The notes under the pieces: model-generated | What the model was told of the DNA's origin: nothing | Databases searched by the model: none | What the model saw: the letters and a program-made list of their open reading frames with translations, nothing else | Made by a program: the position numbers and the translations under genes | In this document: positions 54,873 through 63,609 of the stretch, one piece after another | How the letters are laid out: each line of letters opens with the position of its first letter | Position numbering within the stretch: the stretch's first letter is position 1 | Assembly (NCBI GenBank): GCA_965219515.1 | Contig: OZ244776.1 | Span: 2,852,001 to 2,916,000, forward strand | Source of the DNA: Ilyomonas sp965219515 | GTDB taxonomy: Bacteria > Bacteroidota > Bacteroidia > Chitinophagales > Chitinophagaceae | Direction of reading: 5' to 3' | Length of the DNA stretch: 64,000 nucleotides

Positions 54873-55721
54873 ATGAAACAGATTCTTGTTCCCGTAGATT
54901 TTTCAGAACCATCAAAACATGCGGCACGATACGCCGTTGACCTGGCAATACATCTGAATGCGGTTAAAATTATTTTATACAATGCTTACCAGCAACCGAT
55001 GCCGGCCGATCCGCTATTGATAGAACCTACCGTAAATGTGATGGACATATACAATGTGGGCGACCTTGGCGATATAAGCCGCGAGCATTTAAACCGGTTT
55101 AAAAAGGAAATAGAAACGCAGGCATCTGCTTCGCTTCAGTTTGAAATAATCGGCGAATTTAACAACCTGGTAGAAGGCATACAGGAAGTGTGCGCTGCGC
55201 AGGAAACAGACCTTGTGGTTACCGGCATTACCATTGGCGGCAAACTAACTGAAACACTTGTCGGCAGTCATGCGATCGACATAGCGAGACAGGTTACCAC
55301 GCCGGTTTTAATCGTACCTCACGAAGCGGATTATAAACCGATAAAAAATATCTTGTTTGTCTGCGATTATAAACAGGTAGCTAAAACAACGCCGGTGCTG
55401 CCAATAAAAAAAATATTGTCTGAAACAGGCGCACAGCTTCATATTTTACACGTAAAGGAATCTGAAAAAAAAGAAGAGGCAGCTATCGAAGGAAGCGCGG
55501 TTTTAAAAAACATGCTTCAGCATGAAGCGCCGTTATTTTATGAAGTGCAGCACAACAACTTTGCGGAAGCCATTAACACGTTTGTTTCTCAGTACGATAT
55601 AAACCTTGTTGTCGCCATTCCGAAAAAGCATAATTTTTTTGAAGGCCTGTTTCGCAAAAGCCATATCAAAACACTTGCTTTTCATACGCATGTGCCGCTA
55701 ATGCTGATGCACGAAGATTAG
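54873..55721 (+). CDS. Universal stress protein with two tandem UspA domains
   Basis: 282 residues, two UspA-like halves. The first (MKQILVPVDFSEPSKHAARY, then TDLVVTGITIGGKLTETLVG-SHA and TTPVLIVPHEA) keeps an ATP-binding type G-x2-G-x9-G-S pattern. The second half (IKNILFVCDYKQVAKTTPVL, INLVVAIPKKHNFFEGLF) has lost it. Cytosolic; involved in stress survival in general. It stands alone, followed by a segment of interleaved inverted repeats. Confidence 0.9.
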   Translation: MKQILVPVDFSEPSKHAARYAVDLAIHLNAVKIILYNAYQQPMPADPLLIEPTVNVMDIYNVGDLGDISREHLNRFKKEIETQASASLQFEIIGEFNNLVEGIQEVCAAQETDLVVTGITIGGKLTETLVGSHAIDIARQVTTPVLIVPHEADYKPIKNILFVCDYKQVAKTTPVLPIKKILSETGAQLHILHVKESEKKEEAAIEGSAVLKNMLQHEAPLFYEVQHNNFAEAINTFVSQYDINLVVAIPKKHNFFEGLFRKSHIKTLAFHTHVPLMLMHED

Positions 55722-55829
55722 TTGAAATAGCAGATGTAAGATAACAGATGACATAAGAAGCTTTTACCATAACGGTATTTACCGCTTTCATCATATCTCT
55801 TTCAACTAATATGTGTCATCTGTTGTCTT
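55717..55829. repeat. Interleaved inverted repeats behind the universal stress protein gene
   Basis: Arms A: ATTAGTTGAAA (55717-55727) with TTTCAACTAAT (55800-55810). Arms B: 55738-55755 with 55810-55829 (AACAGATGACAyA core, one substitution and a small size difference). The order A-B-A'-B' would form an H-type pseudoknot in RNA rather than two nested hairpins. The first arm includes the stop codon of the upstream gene. Confidence 0.5.
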
Positions 55830-55876
55830 CATGGCATTATCCTTGCCTCATTCAGCACATTAAAAAAGAATGAATT

Positions 55877-56305
55877 ATGATCTATACCACTTATGTTCAA
55901 ACAACCGACAAAGCATTGTGCCATTTGTTTCTGCATTGCTGTTACAAAGACGGAACATTTACAGAAGCGGAAATAGACAATGTAGCCGCAAAATTTACCG
56001 CGCTTGGATTAAATAAAGAACTAAACTTTAAAGATGAACTGGTTGCTTATAAAAGCTACCGGTTGAGCATTGAGAATGAAACGCAATACGTGAAGGATTT
56101 AATTGCGCAGATTAACCCGACCAGCGAGCTGGCTTTGTTCTCGTATTGCATGGAATTGGGTGTGAGCGATTCGGCGCTCGATTTCATAGAGAAAGATCTG
56201 ATAGATACAATCGGCAATGTTTTACAAATAGACGAAGCTGAGCAGGAAACCATTCAAAAACTGATGATACAGCGGCAACTGGTAGCAGACAATAAGTTTT
56301 TTTAA
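55877..56305 (+). CDS. Small acidic helical protein, TerB/DjlA-like
   Basis: 142 residues, no signal peptide or membrane segment. All-helical with acidic pairs at spacing expected for TerB-like domains (LFLHCCYKDGTFTEAEIDNV, ALFSYCMELGVSDSALDFIE, LIDTIGNVLQIDEAEQETIQ). The resemblance is to tellurite-resistance TerB domains, which bind calcium or partner proteins, but I am not certain of the family. It is monocistronic and closed by the terminator at 56321-56367. Confidence 0.6.
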   Translation: MIYTTYVQTTDKALCHLFLHCCYKDGTFTEAEIDNVAAKFTALGLNKELNFKDELVAYKSYRLSIENETQYVKDLIAQINPTSELALFSYCMELGVSDSALDFIEKDLIDTIGNVLQIDEAEQETIQKLMIQRQLVADNKFF

Positions 56306-56320
56306 AACGGCATTATACTA

Positions 56321-56367
56321 AACAAAAAAGCAAACAGAAAGAATGATTCTCTGTTTGCTTTTTTGTT
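56321..56367. terminator. Bidirectional rho-independent terminator between convergent genes
   Basis: A perfect 18-bp stem (56321-56338 with 56350-56367) around an 11-base loop, with A6 in the left arm and T6 in the right. It serves the TerB-like gene (ends 56305) on the plus strand and the adaptor gene (ends 56407) on the minus strand. Confidence 0.88.
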
Positions 56368-56406
56368 TTCCGATAAAATATTTGGCAGGAACACTTCAGG
56401 CTAATT

Positions 56407-57780
56407 CTATTTTTTGCTAAAGCTTTTCAGCAACTCATCTTTCGATACCACTTTTACTTTGGTGCCGTCTTTTAGGTCTTTGTTTACAACATCATACGGA
56501 CCGGTTATTATCTGTTCGCCGGTTTTTAAGCCTTTTATTACCTGTATATAATTCAGGTCCTGAATATCGGTTTTTACAGTACGTTGCTTTACCGTTCCGT
56601 CTGCCTGCAATATAAAAACAACTTCATTTACGTCATCGCCGTTAGTGCCCGACTGCTGATTGTTGTTGTCGTTTGCATTTGCATCATTTGCCGAAGTTGT
56701 CTTTTGGGTAGCATTGTTATTTGCATCGCGGGTTGTTACGGCGTTCAGCGGCACGCTCAATACATTTTTATGCGTGCTGGTTTGAATATCGGCACTGGCG
56801 GTCATATTGGGGCGAAACGGAAACGGTTTGCCTTTGCCAATCAGATCTTTATAACTGTCGGCCAGCAAACGAACGTGCACCTCGTAATTGGTAACGCTGG
56901 TGCTGGATGATGAGCTTGCCGAAGTAAGACTGGTTGACGGGTTGGCGATTTTATATACCACGCCTTTAAATTTACGCTGGTTGTAGGCATCCACTTCTAC
57001 TTCGGCGCTATCGCCGATACTTACTTTGGGAATATCGTTTTCACTTACGTCAACCTGCGCTTCTATGCTGTTTAAATCGGCAATGCGCATCATTTCGGTA
57101 CCTACATTAAAACTGTTGCCCGCCACGCGCTCGCCTTTTTTTACAGACAGCAAACTAATCACGCCATCCATAGGAGCAACGATGGTGGTTCGTCCCAAAT
57201 CTTTTGCCGCTGTTGTAAGGCTTGCCTGCGCGCTTTGCACCGCAGCCTGGTTGGCTTTGATGCCGCTAAGCGCCGCATTGTAGCTGGCCTGCGCAGAAAG
57301 ATAAGCCTGTTGCGCCGTTTCAAATTCTGCCTGCGAAATCACTTTCTCGTCAAGCAATTGCTTCTGGCGTTTATAAGCCGCTGTTGTTTGGTCTAAAGTA
57401 GCTTTTAAAGAGCCAAGCTGCGCCTGCGCATTGCCAACCTGCGCCTGCATCTGCGATACCTGCGCCGCCGCCTGGTCTCTTTGCGATGTATAAATATCGG
57501 CATAGATGCGGGCGAGTACCTGTCCTTTTTTCACCGTATCGCCTTCCAGCACATTCAACTCAACAATTTCGCCCGAAATATCCGGACTTACCTTTACTTC
57601 TATTTCAGGATACACTTTACCGCTGGCATTTACGGTTTCGATGATGGTGCGGTCGGCAACTTTTTCTGCCGTTACTTCGGTGCCTTCCTGCTTTCCAATG
57701 GCGCCGGTGGCTTTTAATACAACAAAAACGATAATGATGGCGAGTAAAACACCAATGATCCATTTTAATGATTTGCTCAT
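56407..57780 (-). CDS. Periplasmic adaptor subunit of an efflux system (HlyD/MacA type)
   Basis: 457 residues. One N-terminal membrane anchor (WIIGVLLAIIIVFVVLKATG) is followed by a biotinyl-lipoyl half (VKVSPDISGEIVELNVLEGD) and a helical hairpin of about 100 residues (Ala/Gln-rich, around SQMQAQVGNAQAQLG). The second lipoyl half (TIVAPMDGVISLLSVKKGER) and a beta-barrel (VSENDIPKVSIGDSAEVEVD) come next. An Asn/Gln/Asp-rich low-complexity insert lies near residue 365. It would connect an inner-membrane pump to TolC. The TolC gene is 37 bp upstream on the same strand; the pump gene itself (MacB- or RND-type) is not in the neighbourhood. Confidence 0.9.
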   Translation of the reverse strand: MSKSLKWIIGVLLAIIIVFVVLKATGAIGKQEGTEVTAEKVADRTIIETVNASGKVYPEIEVKVSPDISGEIVELNVLEGDTVKKGQVLARIYADIYTSQRDQAAAQVSQMQAQVGNAQAQLGSLKATLDQTTAAYKRQKQLLDEKVISQAEFETAQQAYLSAQASYNAALSGIKANQAAVQSAQASLTTAAKDLGRTTIVAPMDGVISLLSVKKGERVAGNSFNVGTEMMRIADLNSIEAQVDVSENDIPKVSIGDSAEVEVDAYNQRKFKGVVYKIANPSTSLTSASSSSSTSVTNYEVHVRLLADSYKDLIGKGKPFPFRPNMTASADIQTSTHKNVLSVPLNAVTTRDANNNATQKTTSANDANANDNNNQQSGTNGDDVNEVVFILQADGTVKQRTVKTDIQDLNYIQVIKGLKTGEQIITGPYDVVNKDLKDGTKVKVVSKDELLKSFSKK

Positions 57781-57817
57781 GGCAATAAGTTTCTCTGTTT
57801 ATGATTGAATGAAAATT

Positions 57818-59257
57818 TTATAATTGCACCGAACCGTATTTGTAATATTCCAACAGCTTAACGCGAAAGATATAATCGTAACGCGCCGAAGCCAGATTAA
57901 ACCGCGCTGTGGTAAGATTGTTTTGCACAATCAAAAAATCGCTGGTTGAAAGCATTCCGATGTTGTAGCGTTTGCGCGACAGATTGTTGGCATATTCGGC
58001 ATAGGCAGCCGCTTTCTGATTGGAATTAAATTTTTCGATAGCGGCTTCTGCATTGGTGCGTGCGGTATATATATCCTGCTGCAAGGTTTGATTGTCTAAT
58101 GCCAGTTGCAGCTTATAACTTTCTACGTTCAGCTTTGCGCGTTCGAAGTTGGTGCGCAGTTGCCTGCCATTGAAGATGGGAACGCTTAGCTGCAGACCGA
58201 TTGCCTGTCCGAATTGGTCATTCAGTTGCCTTCCGTAATGCACATCGTTGTAAACCTGAGTATAAATGGGCGTTTGCGCTATAACCGGATAATCTGCACC
58301 ATTTACTTTGGCAGATGCAATGGTATCGGTCCGAACCCCCTGAAGCAGGTTGCCGCCAAATGATTTATTGGCATCTGAATATTGCGTGCCTAAAGAGCCA
58401 TAGGCGGAGAGTGTGGGATACATAGCCCCTCTGGCTGCTTTAATACTGTATTCGCCGGAAATAATTCGGAACGAGTCAACCTGTTGCAAAGGCTGCGTTG
58501 TTGTTGCAATCTGATAAAGTTCGGCCGGATCAAGCTCACTTAACTTTGGCAACGGAATTTTATCTACATCCGGTATGCTTACCTCGAAAGGCTGCCTGGC
58601 ATCGAGGTTTAACAAAGCAATTAACTGCAGTTTATTTTGTTGCACACTGCTTACTGCCGTAATGTAAGTGCTGCTGTCTAAAGCAAGCTGAGATTCTATC
58701 TGCGCCACATTCAGCTCGGGCATGCTGCCGGCATCTACCTGTTTTTGGGTAAGAATGCGTTGCGAATCGGTTAATGCAATCTGAGCTTTGGCGATATTTA
58801 TTTGCTCCTTAGAAAGCAACAGTTGCAGATAAGCGGCTACCACATTCAGAGAAATATCATTTTTTACCCTGGCAATATCCAAACGGGAAGATTCTTCATC
58901 GGCGCGTGCCGCCTTCACCTGGTTTTTGATATTGAACCAATTGAAAAGCGTAACATTCGTTTGCAAACTAAAATTCTGGGAAAGAATTTTCTGATTGATG
59001 AACTGGTTGGTAGTGGGGTCAATATTGCGACCGAACTGATAACCTGCCTGCGTATTAAAATTCAGATTTGGAATAACAGCGCCCAGCGCCAGTTTGGTTT
59101 GCAAAGCTGTTATGCGCGCCTGCACATCGCTTTGCTTTACCGAAATATTATTTTGCACTGCATAATCTACGCAACGCTGCAAATCCCATTTCTCGTTCTG
59201 GGCAGATAAAAAGAAAGGAAATAAGAAGCCGAAAAAAATCAGCAATGGTTTTGTCAT
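57818..59257 (-). CDS. TolC family outer-membrane efflux protein
   Basis: 479 residues from the ATG at 59257, where a signal peptide begins (MTKPLLIFFGFLFPFFLSAQ); 29 more codons are open upstream but lack signal character. Two homologous OEP repeats are present: WDLQRCVDYAVQNNISVKQS starts the first, and DQFGQAIGLQLSVPIFNGRQ lies in the second, which ends with NLSRKRYNIGMLSTSDFLIV. It is a trimeric outer-membrane channel with a periplasmic helical tunnel. With the downstream adaptor it forms two thirds of a tripartite exporter. Confidence 0.92.
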   Translation of the reverse strand: MTKPLLIFFGFLFPFFLSAQNEKWDLQRCVDYAVQNNISVKQSDVQARITALQTKLALGAVIPNLNFNTQAGYQFGRNIDPTTNQFINQKILSQNFSLQTNVTLFNWFNIKNQVKAARADEESSRLDIARVKNDISLNVVAAYLQLLLSKEQINIAKAQIALTDSQRILTQKQVDAGSMPELNVAQIESQLALDSSTYITAVSSVQQNKLQLIALLNLDARQPFEVSIPDVDKIPLPKLSELDPAELYQIATTTQPLQQVDSFRIISGEYSIKAARGAMYPTLSAYGSLGTQYSDANKSFGGNLLQGVRTDTIASAKVNGADYPVIAQTPIYTQVYNDVHYGRQLNDQFGQAIGLQLSVPIFNGRQLRTNFERAKLNVESYKLQLALDNQTLQQDIYTARTNAEAAIEKFNSNQKAAAYAEYANNLSRKRYNIGMLSTSDFLIVQNNLTTARFNLASARYDYIFRVKLLEYYKYGSVQL

Positions 59258-59429
59258 ACAAACAAAAATAAAAGGTAGCCAATAGTTACCGCCCGAAAAT
59301 ACACGAACGGAAAACAAATAAACATAAATAATCGTTGCAAGCAAATGTTATAGTTCATAAACGGTTTATATTTTGAATGATTTTGATATTACCTGTTACC
59401 GTTTCCGTTCTATTTTCGTTATCCTGTCA

Positions 59430-60509
59430 ATGAAAAAATCGGGTATTATCATATTGCTTTTGTTTATTGTTGCCTTTGGCATCAACTTTAATATTCCTGA
59501 TAAAAAAATTTCAACCGCAACGCCCGTTTCCTTTCCTTTACCCGATGGATGGCCAAAACCTGCATACGATTTTTCAAAAAATCCGGTTACGGAAGAAGGC
59601 TTTGCCTTGGGCAGAAAATTGTTTTACGATGGCAAATTAAGCAAAGACGGCAACTTTCCCTGTGCAAGTTGTCATCAGCAGTTTGGCGCTTTCGCTACTT
59701 ACGATCATCCTTTGAGTCATGGCTACAATAATTCGTTTACCACACGCAACGCGCCTGCGCTTTTCAATCTTGCGTGGCAAAAAGAATTTATGTACGATGG
59801 CGGCGTTACTCATCTGGATGTTCAGCCTTTGGTGCCCATCACGTCTGAGAATGAAATGCACGAAGTAATTGATTCGATTGTTGTAAAACTAAAGGCCGAT
59901 AGCGAATACAAACAAATGTTTAAGGCTGCTTTTGGCAGCGATTTGATTAACACGCAGCGCATTACAAAAGCATTAAGCCAGTTTTTGGTTATGATTGTAA
60001 GCGCCGGTTCGTATTACGATAAAGTAAAGCGTGGCAAAGCGCAGTTTACGTTGTCGCAAAGACTGGGGTATGAAATTTTTCAGAAAAAATGCGCAGCCTG
60101 CCATACCGAACCCTTATTTACCGATTTAAGTTATCGCAATACCGGACTGCCGGCTGACAGCATTTTGAACGATTCGGGCCGAATGCGCATTACCCGTTTA
60201 CCATCCGATTCACTAAAGTTTAAAGTGCCGAGCCTGCGCAATGTGATGGTTACGTTTCCCTACGGGCACGATGGCAGATTTTTCAGTATTCTGGAAGTAA
60301 TGAATCATTACCGGAACGATGTGGCAAACGGACCAACCACAGATTCATTGGTTAAAAACATGAAGCTCTCGAACTTTGAAATCGGGCAGATCACATCTTT
60401 CTTATATACGCTTACCGATACGGCTTTATTGAAAGACAACCGCTTTGCACCGCCGGGAATGAACCGGACATCGGACGCACCGCCGGAGGATGTTCATGGA
60501 AATAAATAG
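59430..60509 (+). CDS. Di-haem cytochrome-c peroxidase (MauG/CcpA family)
   Basis: 359 residues from the ATG at 59430 (MKKSGIIILLLFIVAFGINF), which gives a signal sequence or membrane anchor. Two c-type haem sites are visible: FPCASCHQQFGAFATYDHPL near residue 80 and KKCAACHTEPLFTDLSYRNT near residue 230. Other family motifs are GLTRNAP-like SFTTRNAPALFNLAWQKEF and the segment VPSLRNVMVTFPYGHDGRFF. It reduces hydrogen peroxide in the periplasm with electrons from a cytochrome c. It ends 54 bp before an IS remnant. Confidence 0.92.
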   Translation: MKKSGIIILLLFIVAFGINFNIPDKKISTATPVSFPLPDGWPKPAYDFSKNPVTEEGFALGRKLFYDGKLSKDGNFPCASCHQQFGAFATYDHPLSHGYNNSFTTRNAPALFNLAWQKEFMYDGGVTHLDVQPLVPITSENEMHEVIDSIVVKLKADSEYKQMFKAAFGSDLINTQRITKALSQFLVMIVSAGSYYDKVKRGKAQFTLSQRLGYEIFQKKCAACHTEPLFTDLSYRNTGLPADSILNDSGRMRITRLPSDSLKFKVPSLRNVMVTFPYGHDGRFFSILEVMNHYRNDVANGPTTDSLVKNMKLSNFEIGQITSFLYTLTDTALLKDNRFAPPGMNRTSDAPPEDVHGNK

Positions 60510-60563
60510 ATGATATTTGTTAAATACCATTTTACATTCTATGAGGCAATTAATTTAAGTAAA

Positions 60564-61302
60564 GAAGCTGTTTAGAATTTAAACAAAAAAGGACTTCCGA
60601 TGCTAAAGAACTTTGAGTTGCCAGACAAAAAGGTAAGTGTTATGGAAGTCCTGAGCAAAGATAAAATTGAGAGATTGATTGTTCCCCATTTGAGCCGGGG
60701 TACGAAGCTGAAGGTTGAGTTATGGAAGATTGCAGCTGCCATTTTGTACCGGTTAAAAAGCGGCTGCCGGTGGCGGATGTTGTCGGTGATAGCACTGTTT
60801 GGGAAAGAAAAGAAATTAAGTCCTGGCGGAGTCTATCATCATTTCAGCACTGGGTAAAGGATGGCTCTTTCAAAAGTGTGTGGACAGAACTGCTCAAAAA
60901 CCATCATGCGTTGCCGGATTTATCTTCGATGCAACTGGATGGCTCGCATACACCGGCGAAAAACGGCGGTGAGCCCATTGGCTATCAAAACAGAAAGGCA
61001 GCCAGCACAACCAACGCCCTGTTTTCAGTGATAACAACCGACTGCCGCTACAGGTGGTAACACCAACATTGCCATCAATACGAGAAATAAAAAAAGAAGC
61101 CGCGGATGAGTATGTTTATTTTGATGATCAATTGTACAAACACCGTTTTGCAATTGAACGGATGAATGCGTGGATAAACAGCTTTAAAGCGTTGCTTGTC
61201 CGGTTTGAAACAAGTGTCAAAACTTGGACAGCACTCCACTTCCTCACTTTCTGCGTCTTACTCTCCAAAAAAATTACCTCGTGTTAAACTCTAAACAGCT
61301 TC
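60564..61302 (+). mobile_element. Internally deleted, frameshifted IS5-family element (IS427-like)
   Basis: 739 bp bounded by 19-bp inverted repeats with one mismatch (60564-60582 and 61284-61302, GAAGCTGTTTAGA...). Inside are three pieces of one transposase in successive frames: 60600-60857 (LIVPHLSRGTKLKVELWKIA), about 60845-61045 (HWVKDGSFKSVWTELLKNHH, then LDGSHTPAKNGGEPIGYQNR), and about 61040-61287 (YFDDQLYKHRFAIERMNAWI). About 120 residues in the middle, with the second catalytic Asp, are missing. Each frame change fits loss of one T in a short T-run. It cannot make its own transposase but could be moved in trans by a full copy. Confidence 0.85.
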
Positions 61303-61361
61303 ATTTAAAAACTTGGTAATGCTTCTCTACGAAAATTTGTCTTTTTAAATCAGAATTCATT

Positions 61362-62483
61362 TTAGTACATCTCATTTTTGAATGAAATTTGACTCAATTC
61401 TTCAACCCGTTCAATATTGTCTGGTTTTGCAAGAATTTCGCCCTTGGGAGAAACAAGTATATAGGTGGGATATATAGAAATAAAATTATCTGCCATATAA
61501 CCGGCGCCTGTACCCTTTAAACCTGATAATTGAATCCAACTCATTTGATGTACCGTAATTGCTTGTGTCCAGTCTTTTTTGCTCTCATCAGCAGAAATAC
61601 CAATTATCTTAAAATTCTTATCGTTATATTTTTCTAACAATCTTTTAAGTTGTGGTACGCTTTTAATACATGGCGAACACCAACTTGCCCATATGTCGAG
61701 CAGAACATAATTATCGTCTTTTAATTCGTGAAACGATTTGTTCTGGTTAGCCGTATCATTTAAAACAAAATCTTTAATCGTTGATCCTATTGCAAATCGT
61801 TCATCTGTTTTTTTCTTTGCGAAGTAATAAGGCAACGCGTTAATAACGAGGTTACCAGATTTTGCCTTTTCTGATAAACTATCGTAAAGCGTTTTGAGAG
61901 TCTTTATATCATAATCCTGCATGCAGAGATAGATAACGGCAATACTGAATGGAGAATCCTGATGATCTTGTACCCACGATTTATAATATTGATTTATGTC
62001 ATTGTAAATCGTTTTCTTTTCCATATTCAAATCAGATATTACAACAGTATCCTTCGTTTTGTTTCGTTTCTTTTCAGTTTCGGAAATTTTTTGACCGAAT
62101 AAATACAATTGTTTATAAAACAAGTTTTATTCTTCTGCTATATAAGATCCGCTAAATTCAACTTGCTGATCATTAAAAAAATGTATCTGAACATCCGAGC
62201 CTTTCTGTAAATAGACAGGGTAATCGAATCTTTCATTATTTCTCTTATAAGTAAGAAAATAAACATCGTTTTCTTCAATCGGTAATTGAAATTGAAAGGT
62301 ATCACTCATTATAAGAAACGAGTCCACAACATCACTTTTAGATGTTTGATTTAGATATACGTTGGATCTCACATCTACCCCGTCTATTTTGCCGCGCAAT
62401 GTAGACGTGGTTTGAGAAAAACAAGTTGTAGCAATATATGCCATCATAATTGAAACCGATAACAGATTTAATAGTGAAATCAT
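61362..62483 (-). pseudogene. DUF4369-TlpA thiol-disulfide oxidoreductase, split by an in-frame stop
   Basis: From the ATG at 62483 the first part (118 residues) has a signal sequence (MISLLNLLSVSIMMAYIATT) and a DUF4369-type beta domain (RGKIDGVDVRSNVYLNQTSK). A TAA at 62129-62127 ends it after GSYIAEE. The same frame continues directly (NLFYKQLYLFGQKISETEKK) through a helical linker to a TlpA thioredoxin domain with the redox motif WASWCSPCIKSVPQLKRLLE. Both parts total 373 codons, the normal length for this Bacteroidota family, so this is one gene with a nonsense mutation. Members face the periplasm and reduce or isomerise disulfides. It follows the Cys-rich peptide gene by 67 bp on the same strand. 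Confidence 0.8.
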
Positions 62484-62550
62484 TGAGTTTATTTCAATAG
62501 TAAATCCAGTGCAATTAAAAAGTTCATCTTTAGAATAAATGACCTTATGT

Positions 62551-62825
62551 TTATTTTGAATTATACCATTTACCTGTTGATGGATAGGGCTTAGCTACGC
62601 ATGTTTGACCATTTTCACAATCAGAATCTGATGTACACGTTGAACCGATTGATACTTTCTGGCAACCAGATAGTGTTCCGGTTTTACACAATGTTCCCCA
62701 TTTTCACAATCTGAATCACTAATACATCCATTGGCACCACTTCCACCCATTACTTTTTTCATCTGTTCTCTTGACAAGAGATCGTTGACGCTCAAGCCGA
62801 GCATCTGAAGTTTCATCTTTTTCAT
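62551..62825 (-). CDS. Double-glycine-leader cysteine-rich peptide precursor, frameshifted
   Basis: From the ATG at 62825 (an ATG at 62867 is also possible) the leader reads MKKMKLQMLGLSVNDLLSRE then QMKKVMGG, ending in a double glycine as in C39-peptidase-processed Bacteroidota peptides. The core begins SGANGCISDSDCENGEHCVK. The uninterrupted frame then degenerates and stops at 62595. Adding one A to the AAAA run at 62682-62685 opens a frame to a stop at 62551: TGTLSGCQKVSIGSTCTSDS, then DCENGQTCVAKPYPSTGKWY. This repeats the unit C-x-SDSDCENG-xx-CV, so the original peptide was about 91 residues with two cysteine-rich repeats. No modifying enzyme or exporter is seen here; the only same-strand neighbour is the TlpA-like gene. 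Confidence 0.7.
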
Positions 62826-62945
62826 TTGTTTGAAATTTTTTTGAATTAATAAATTGTAATCATCCATATAAAATTCAAACAGTTTCCTTCATCATAAGTA
62901 GAGTGATTAAAAAATATTAAAATTATTTTAACCCATTCATATTTT
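62826..62945. other. Short AT-rich gap upstream of the GG-leader peptide gene
   Basis: Only AT-rich sequence, including the possible longer N-terminus of the peptide (ATG at 62867). A promoter for the peptide would have to lie here, but no complete -33/-7 pair was found by eye. Confidence 0.4.
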
Positions 62946-63348
62946 TCAATTTGTTACCAATGTATCACGAGTCAGCCAGGCATCGTCTGTCTTCCGGTGC
63001 ATTGCCTGCGCCAACTGAAACCGGCCGCCAACAATAGAAAATGCCTCCTGTGCAAAATAAGAGAAGTTGCTGCTGGTATAACTGTATTGCATGCCAGAGT
63101 AAGCCAGTATGTAGCTTTCATCTTAAGAATTGGCATCGTAGCGTTTGCGAATATTCTGAAAGTATCTCTGGATTATCCCCCTGGCTTCGCTGACTATCAA
63201 CCGGATAATGCCCTGATATAAAATTTACCCCAACATTCAGCAGTTGAAGGGCGGAAGTAAATCCGGTATTATCAAAACTATTGACAAAGTGCTGCGCAGT
63301 ACTAAAGTCAGAAAAAGTTATACGGCATACAAAAGGTTGCAGTGTGTC
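62946..63348 (-). pseudogene. Decayed remnant of an unrecognised gene
   Basis: Two minus-strand stretches read as real protein in adjacent frames. 63348-63118: LQPFVCRITFSDFSTAQHFV, then NSFDNTGFTSALQLLNVGVN and SGHYPVDSQRSQGDNPEILS. 63122-62946: DESYILAYSGMQYSYTSSNF, then SYFAQEAFSIVGGRFQLAQA and MHRKTDDAWLTRDTLVTN. The change of frame is at about 63120 and in-frame stops bound both. A few more coding-like codons lie above 63351 beyond another stop. I do not recognise the family. Plus-strand frames in this stretch have no such character. Confidence 0.45.
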
Positions 63349-63609
63349 TTACACTTGACGTACTTCTTTACCAACTCTGTGCTTGCTATACCTGATAAGA
63401 AAATTTCTTTACTATTCTTTCACACCGCAAACTAACTCAATTATCGCAAGCTAATTTTGCAGCATTACTTATCATTATACAGGCGCATTTTTTGTTCATT
63501 TGAATTAAAATTCATTACACTTGAAAATCATATTTTTTAAATCGAATCAGACTATACAATTTAAATGAATGGACACAATTAATTTTTCGTTGATAAAAAA
63601 GAAGTAAAA

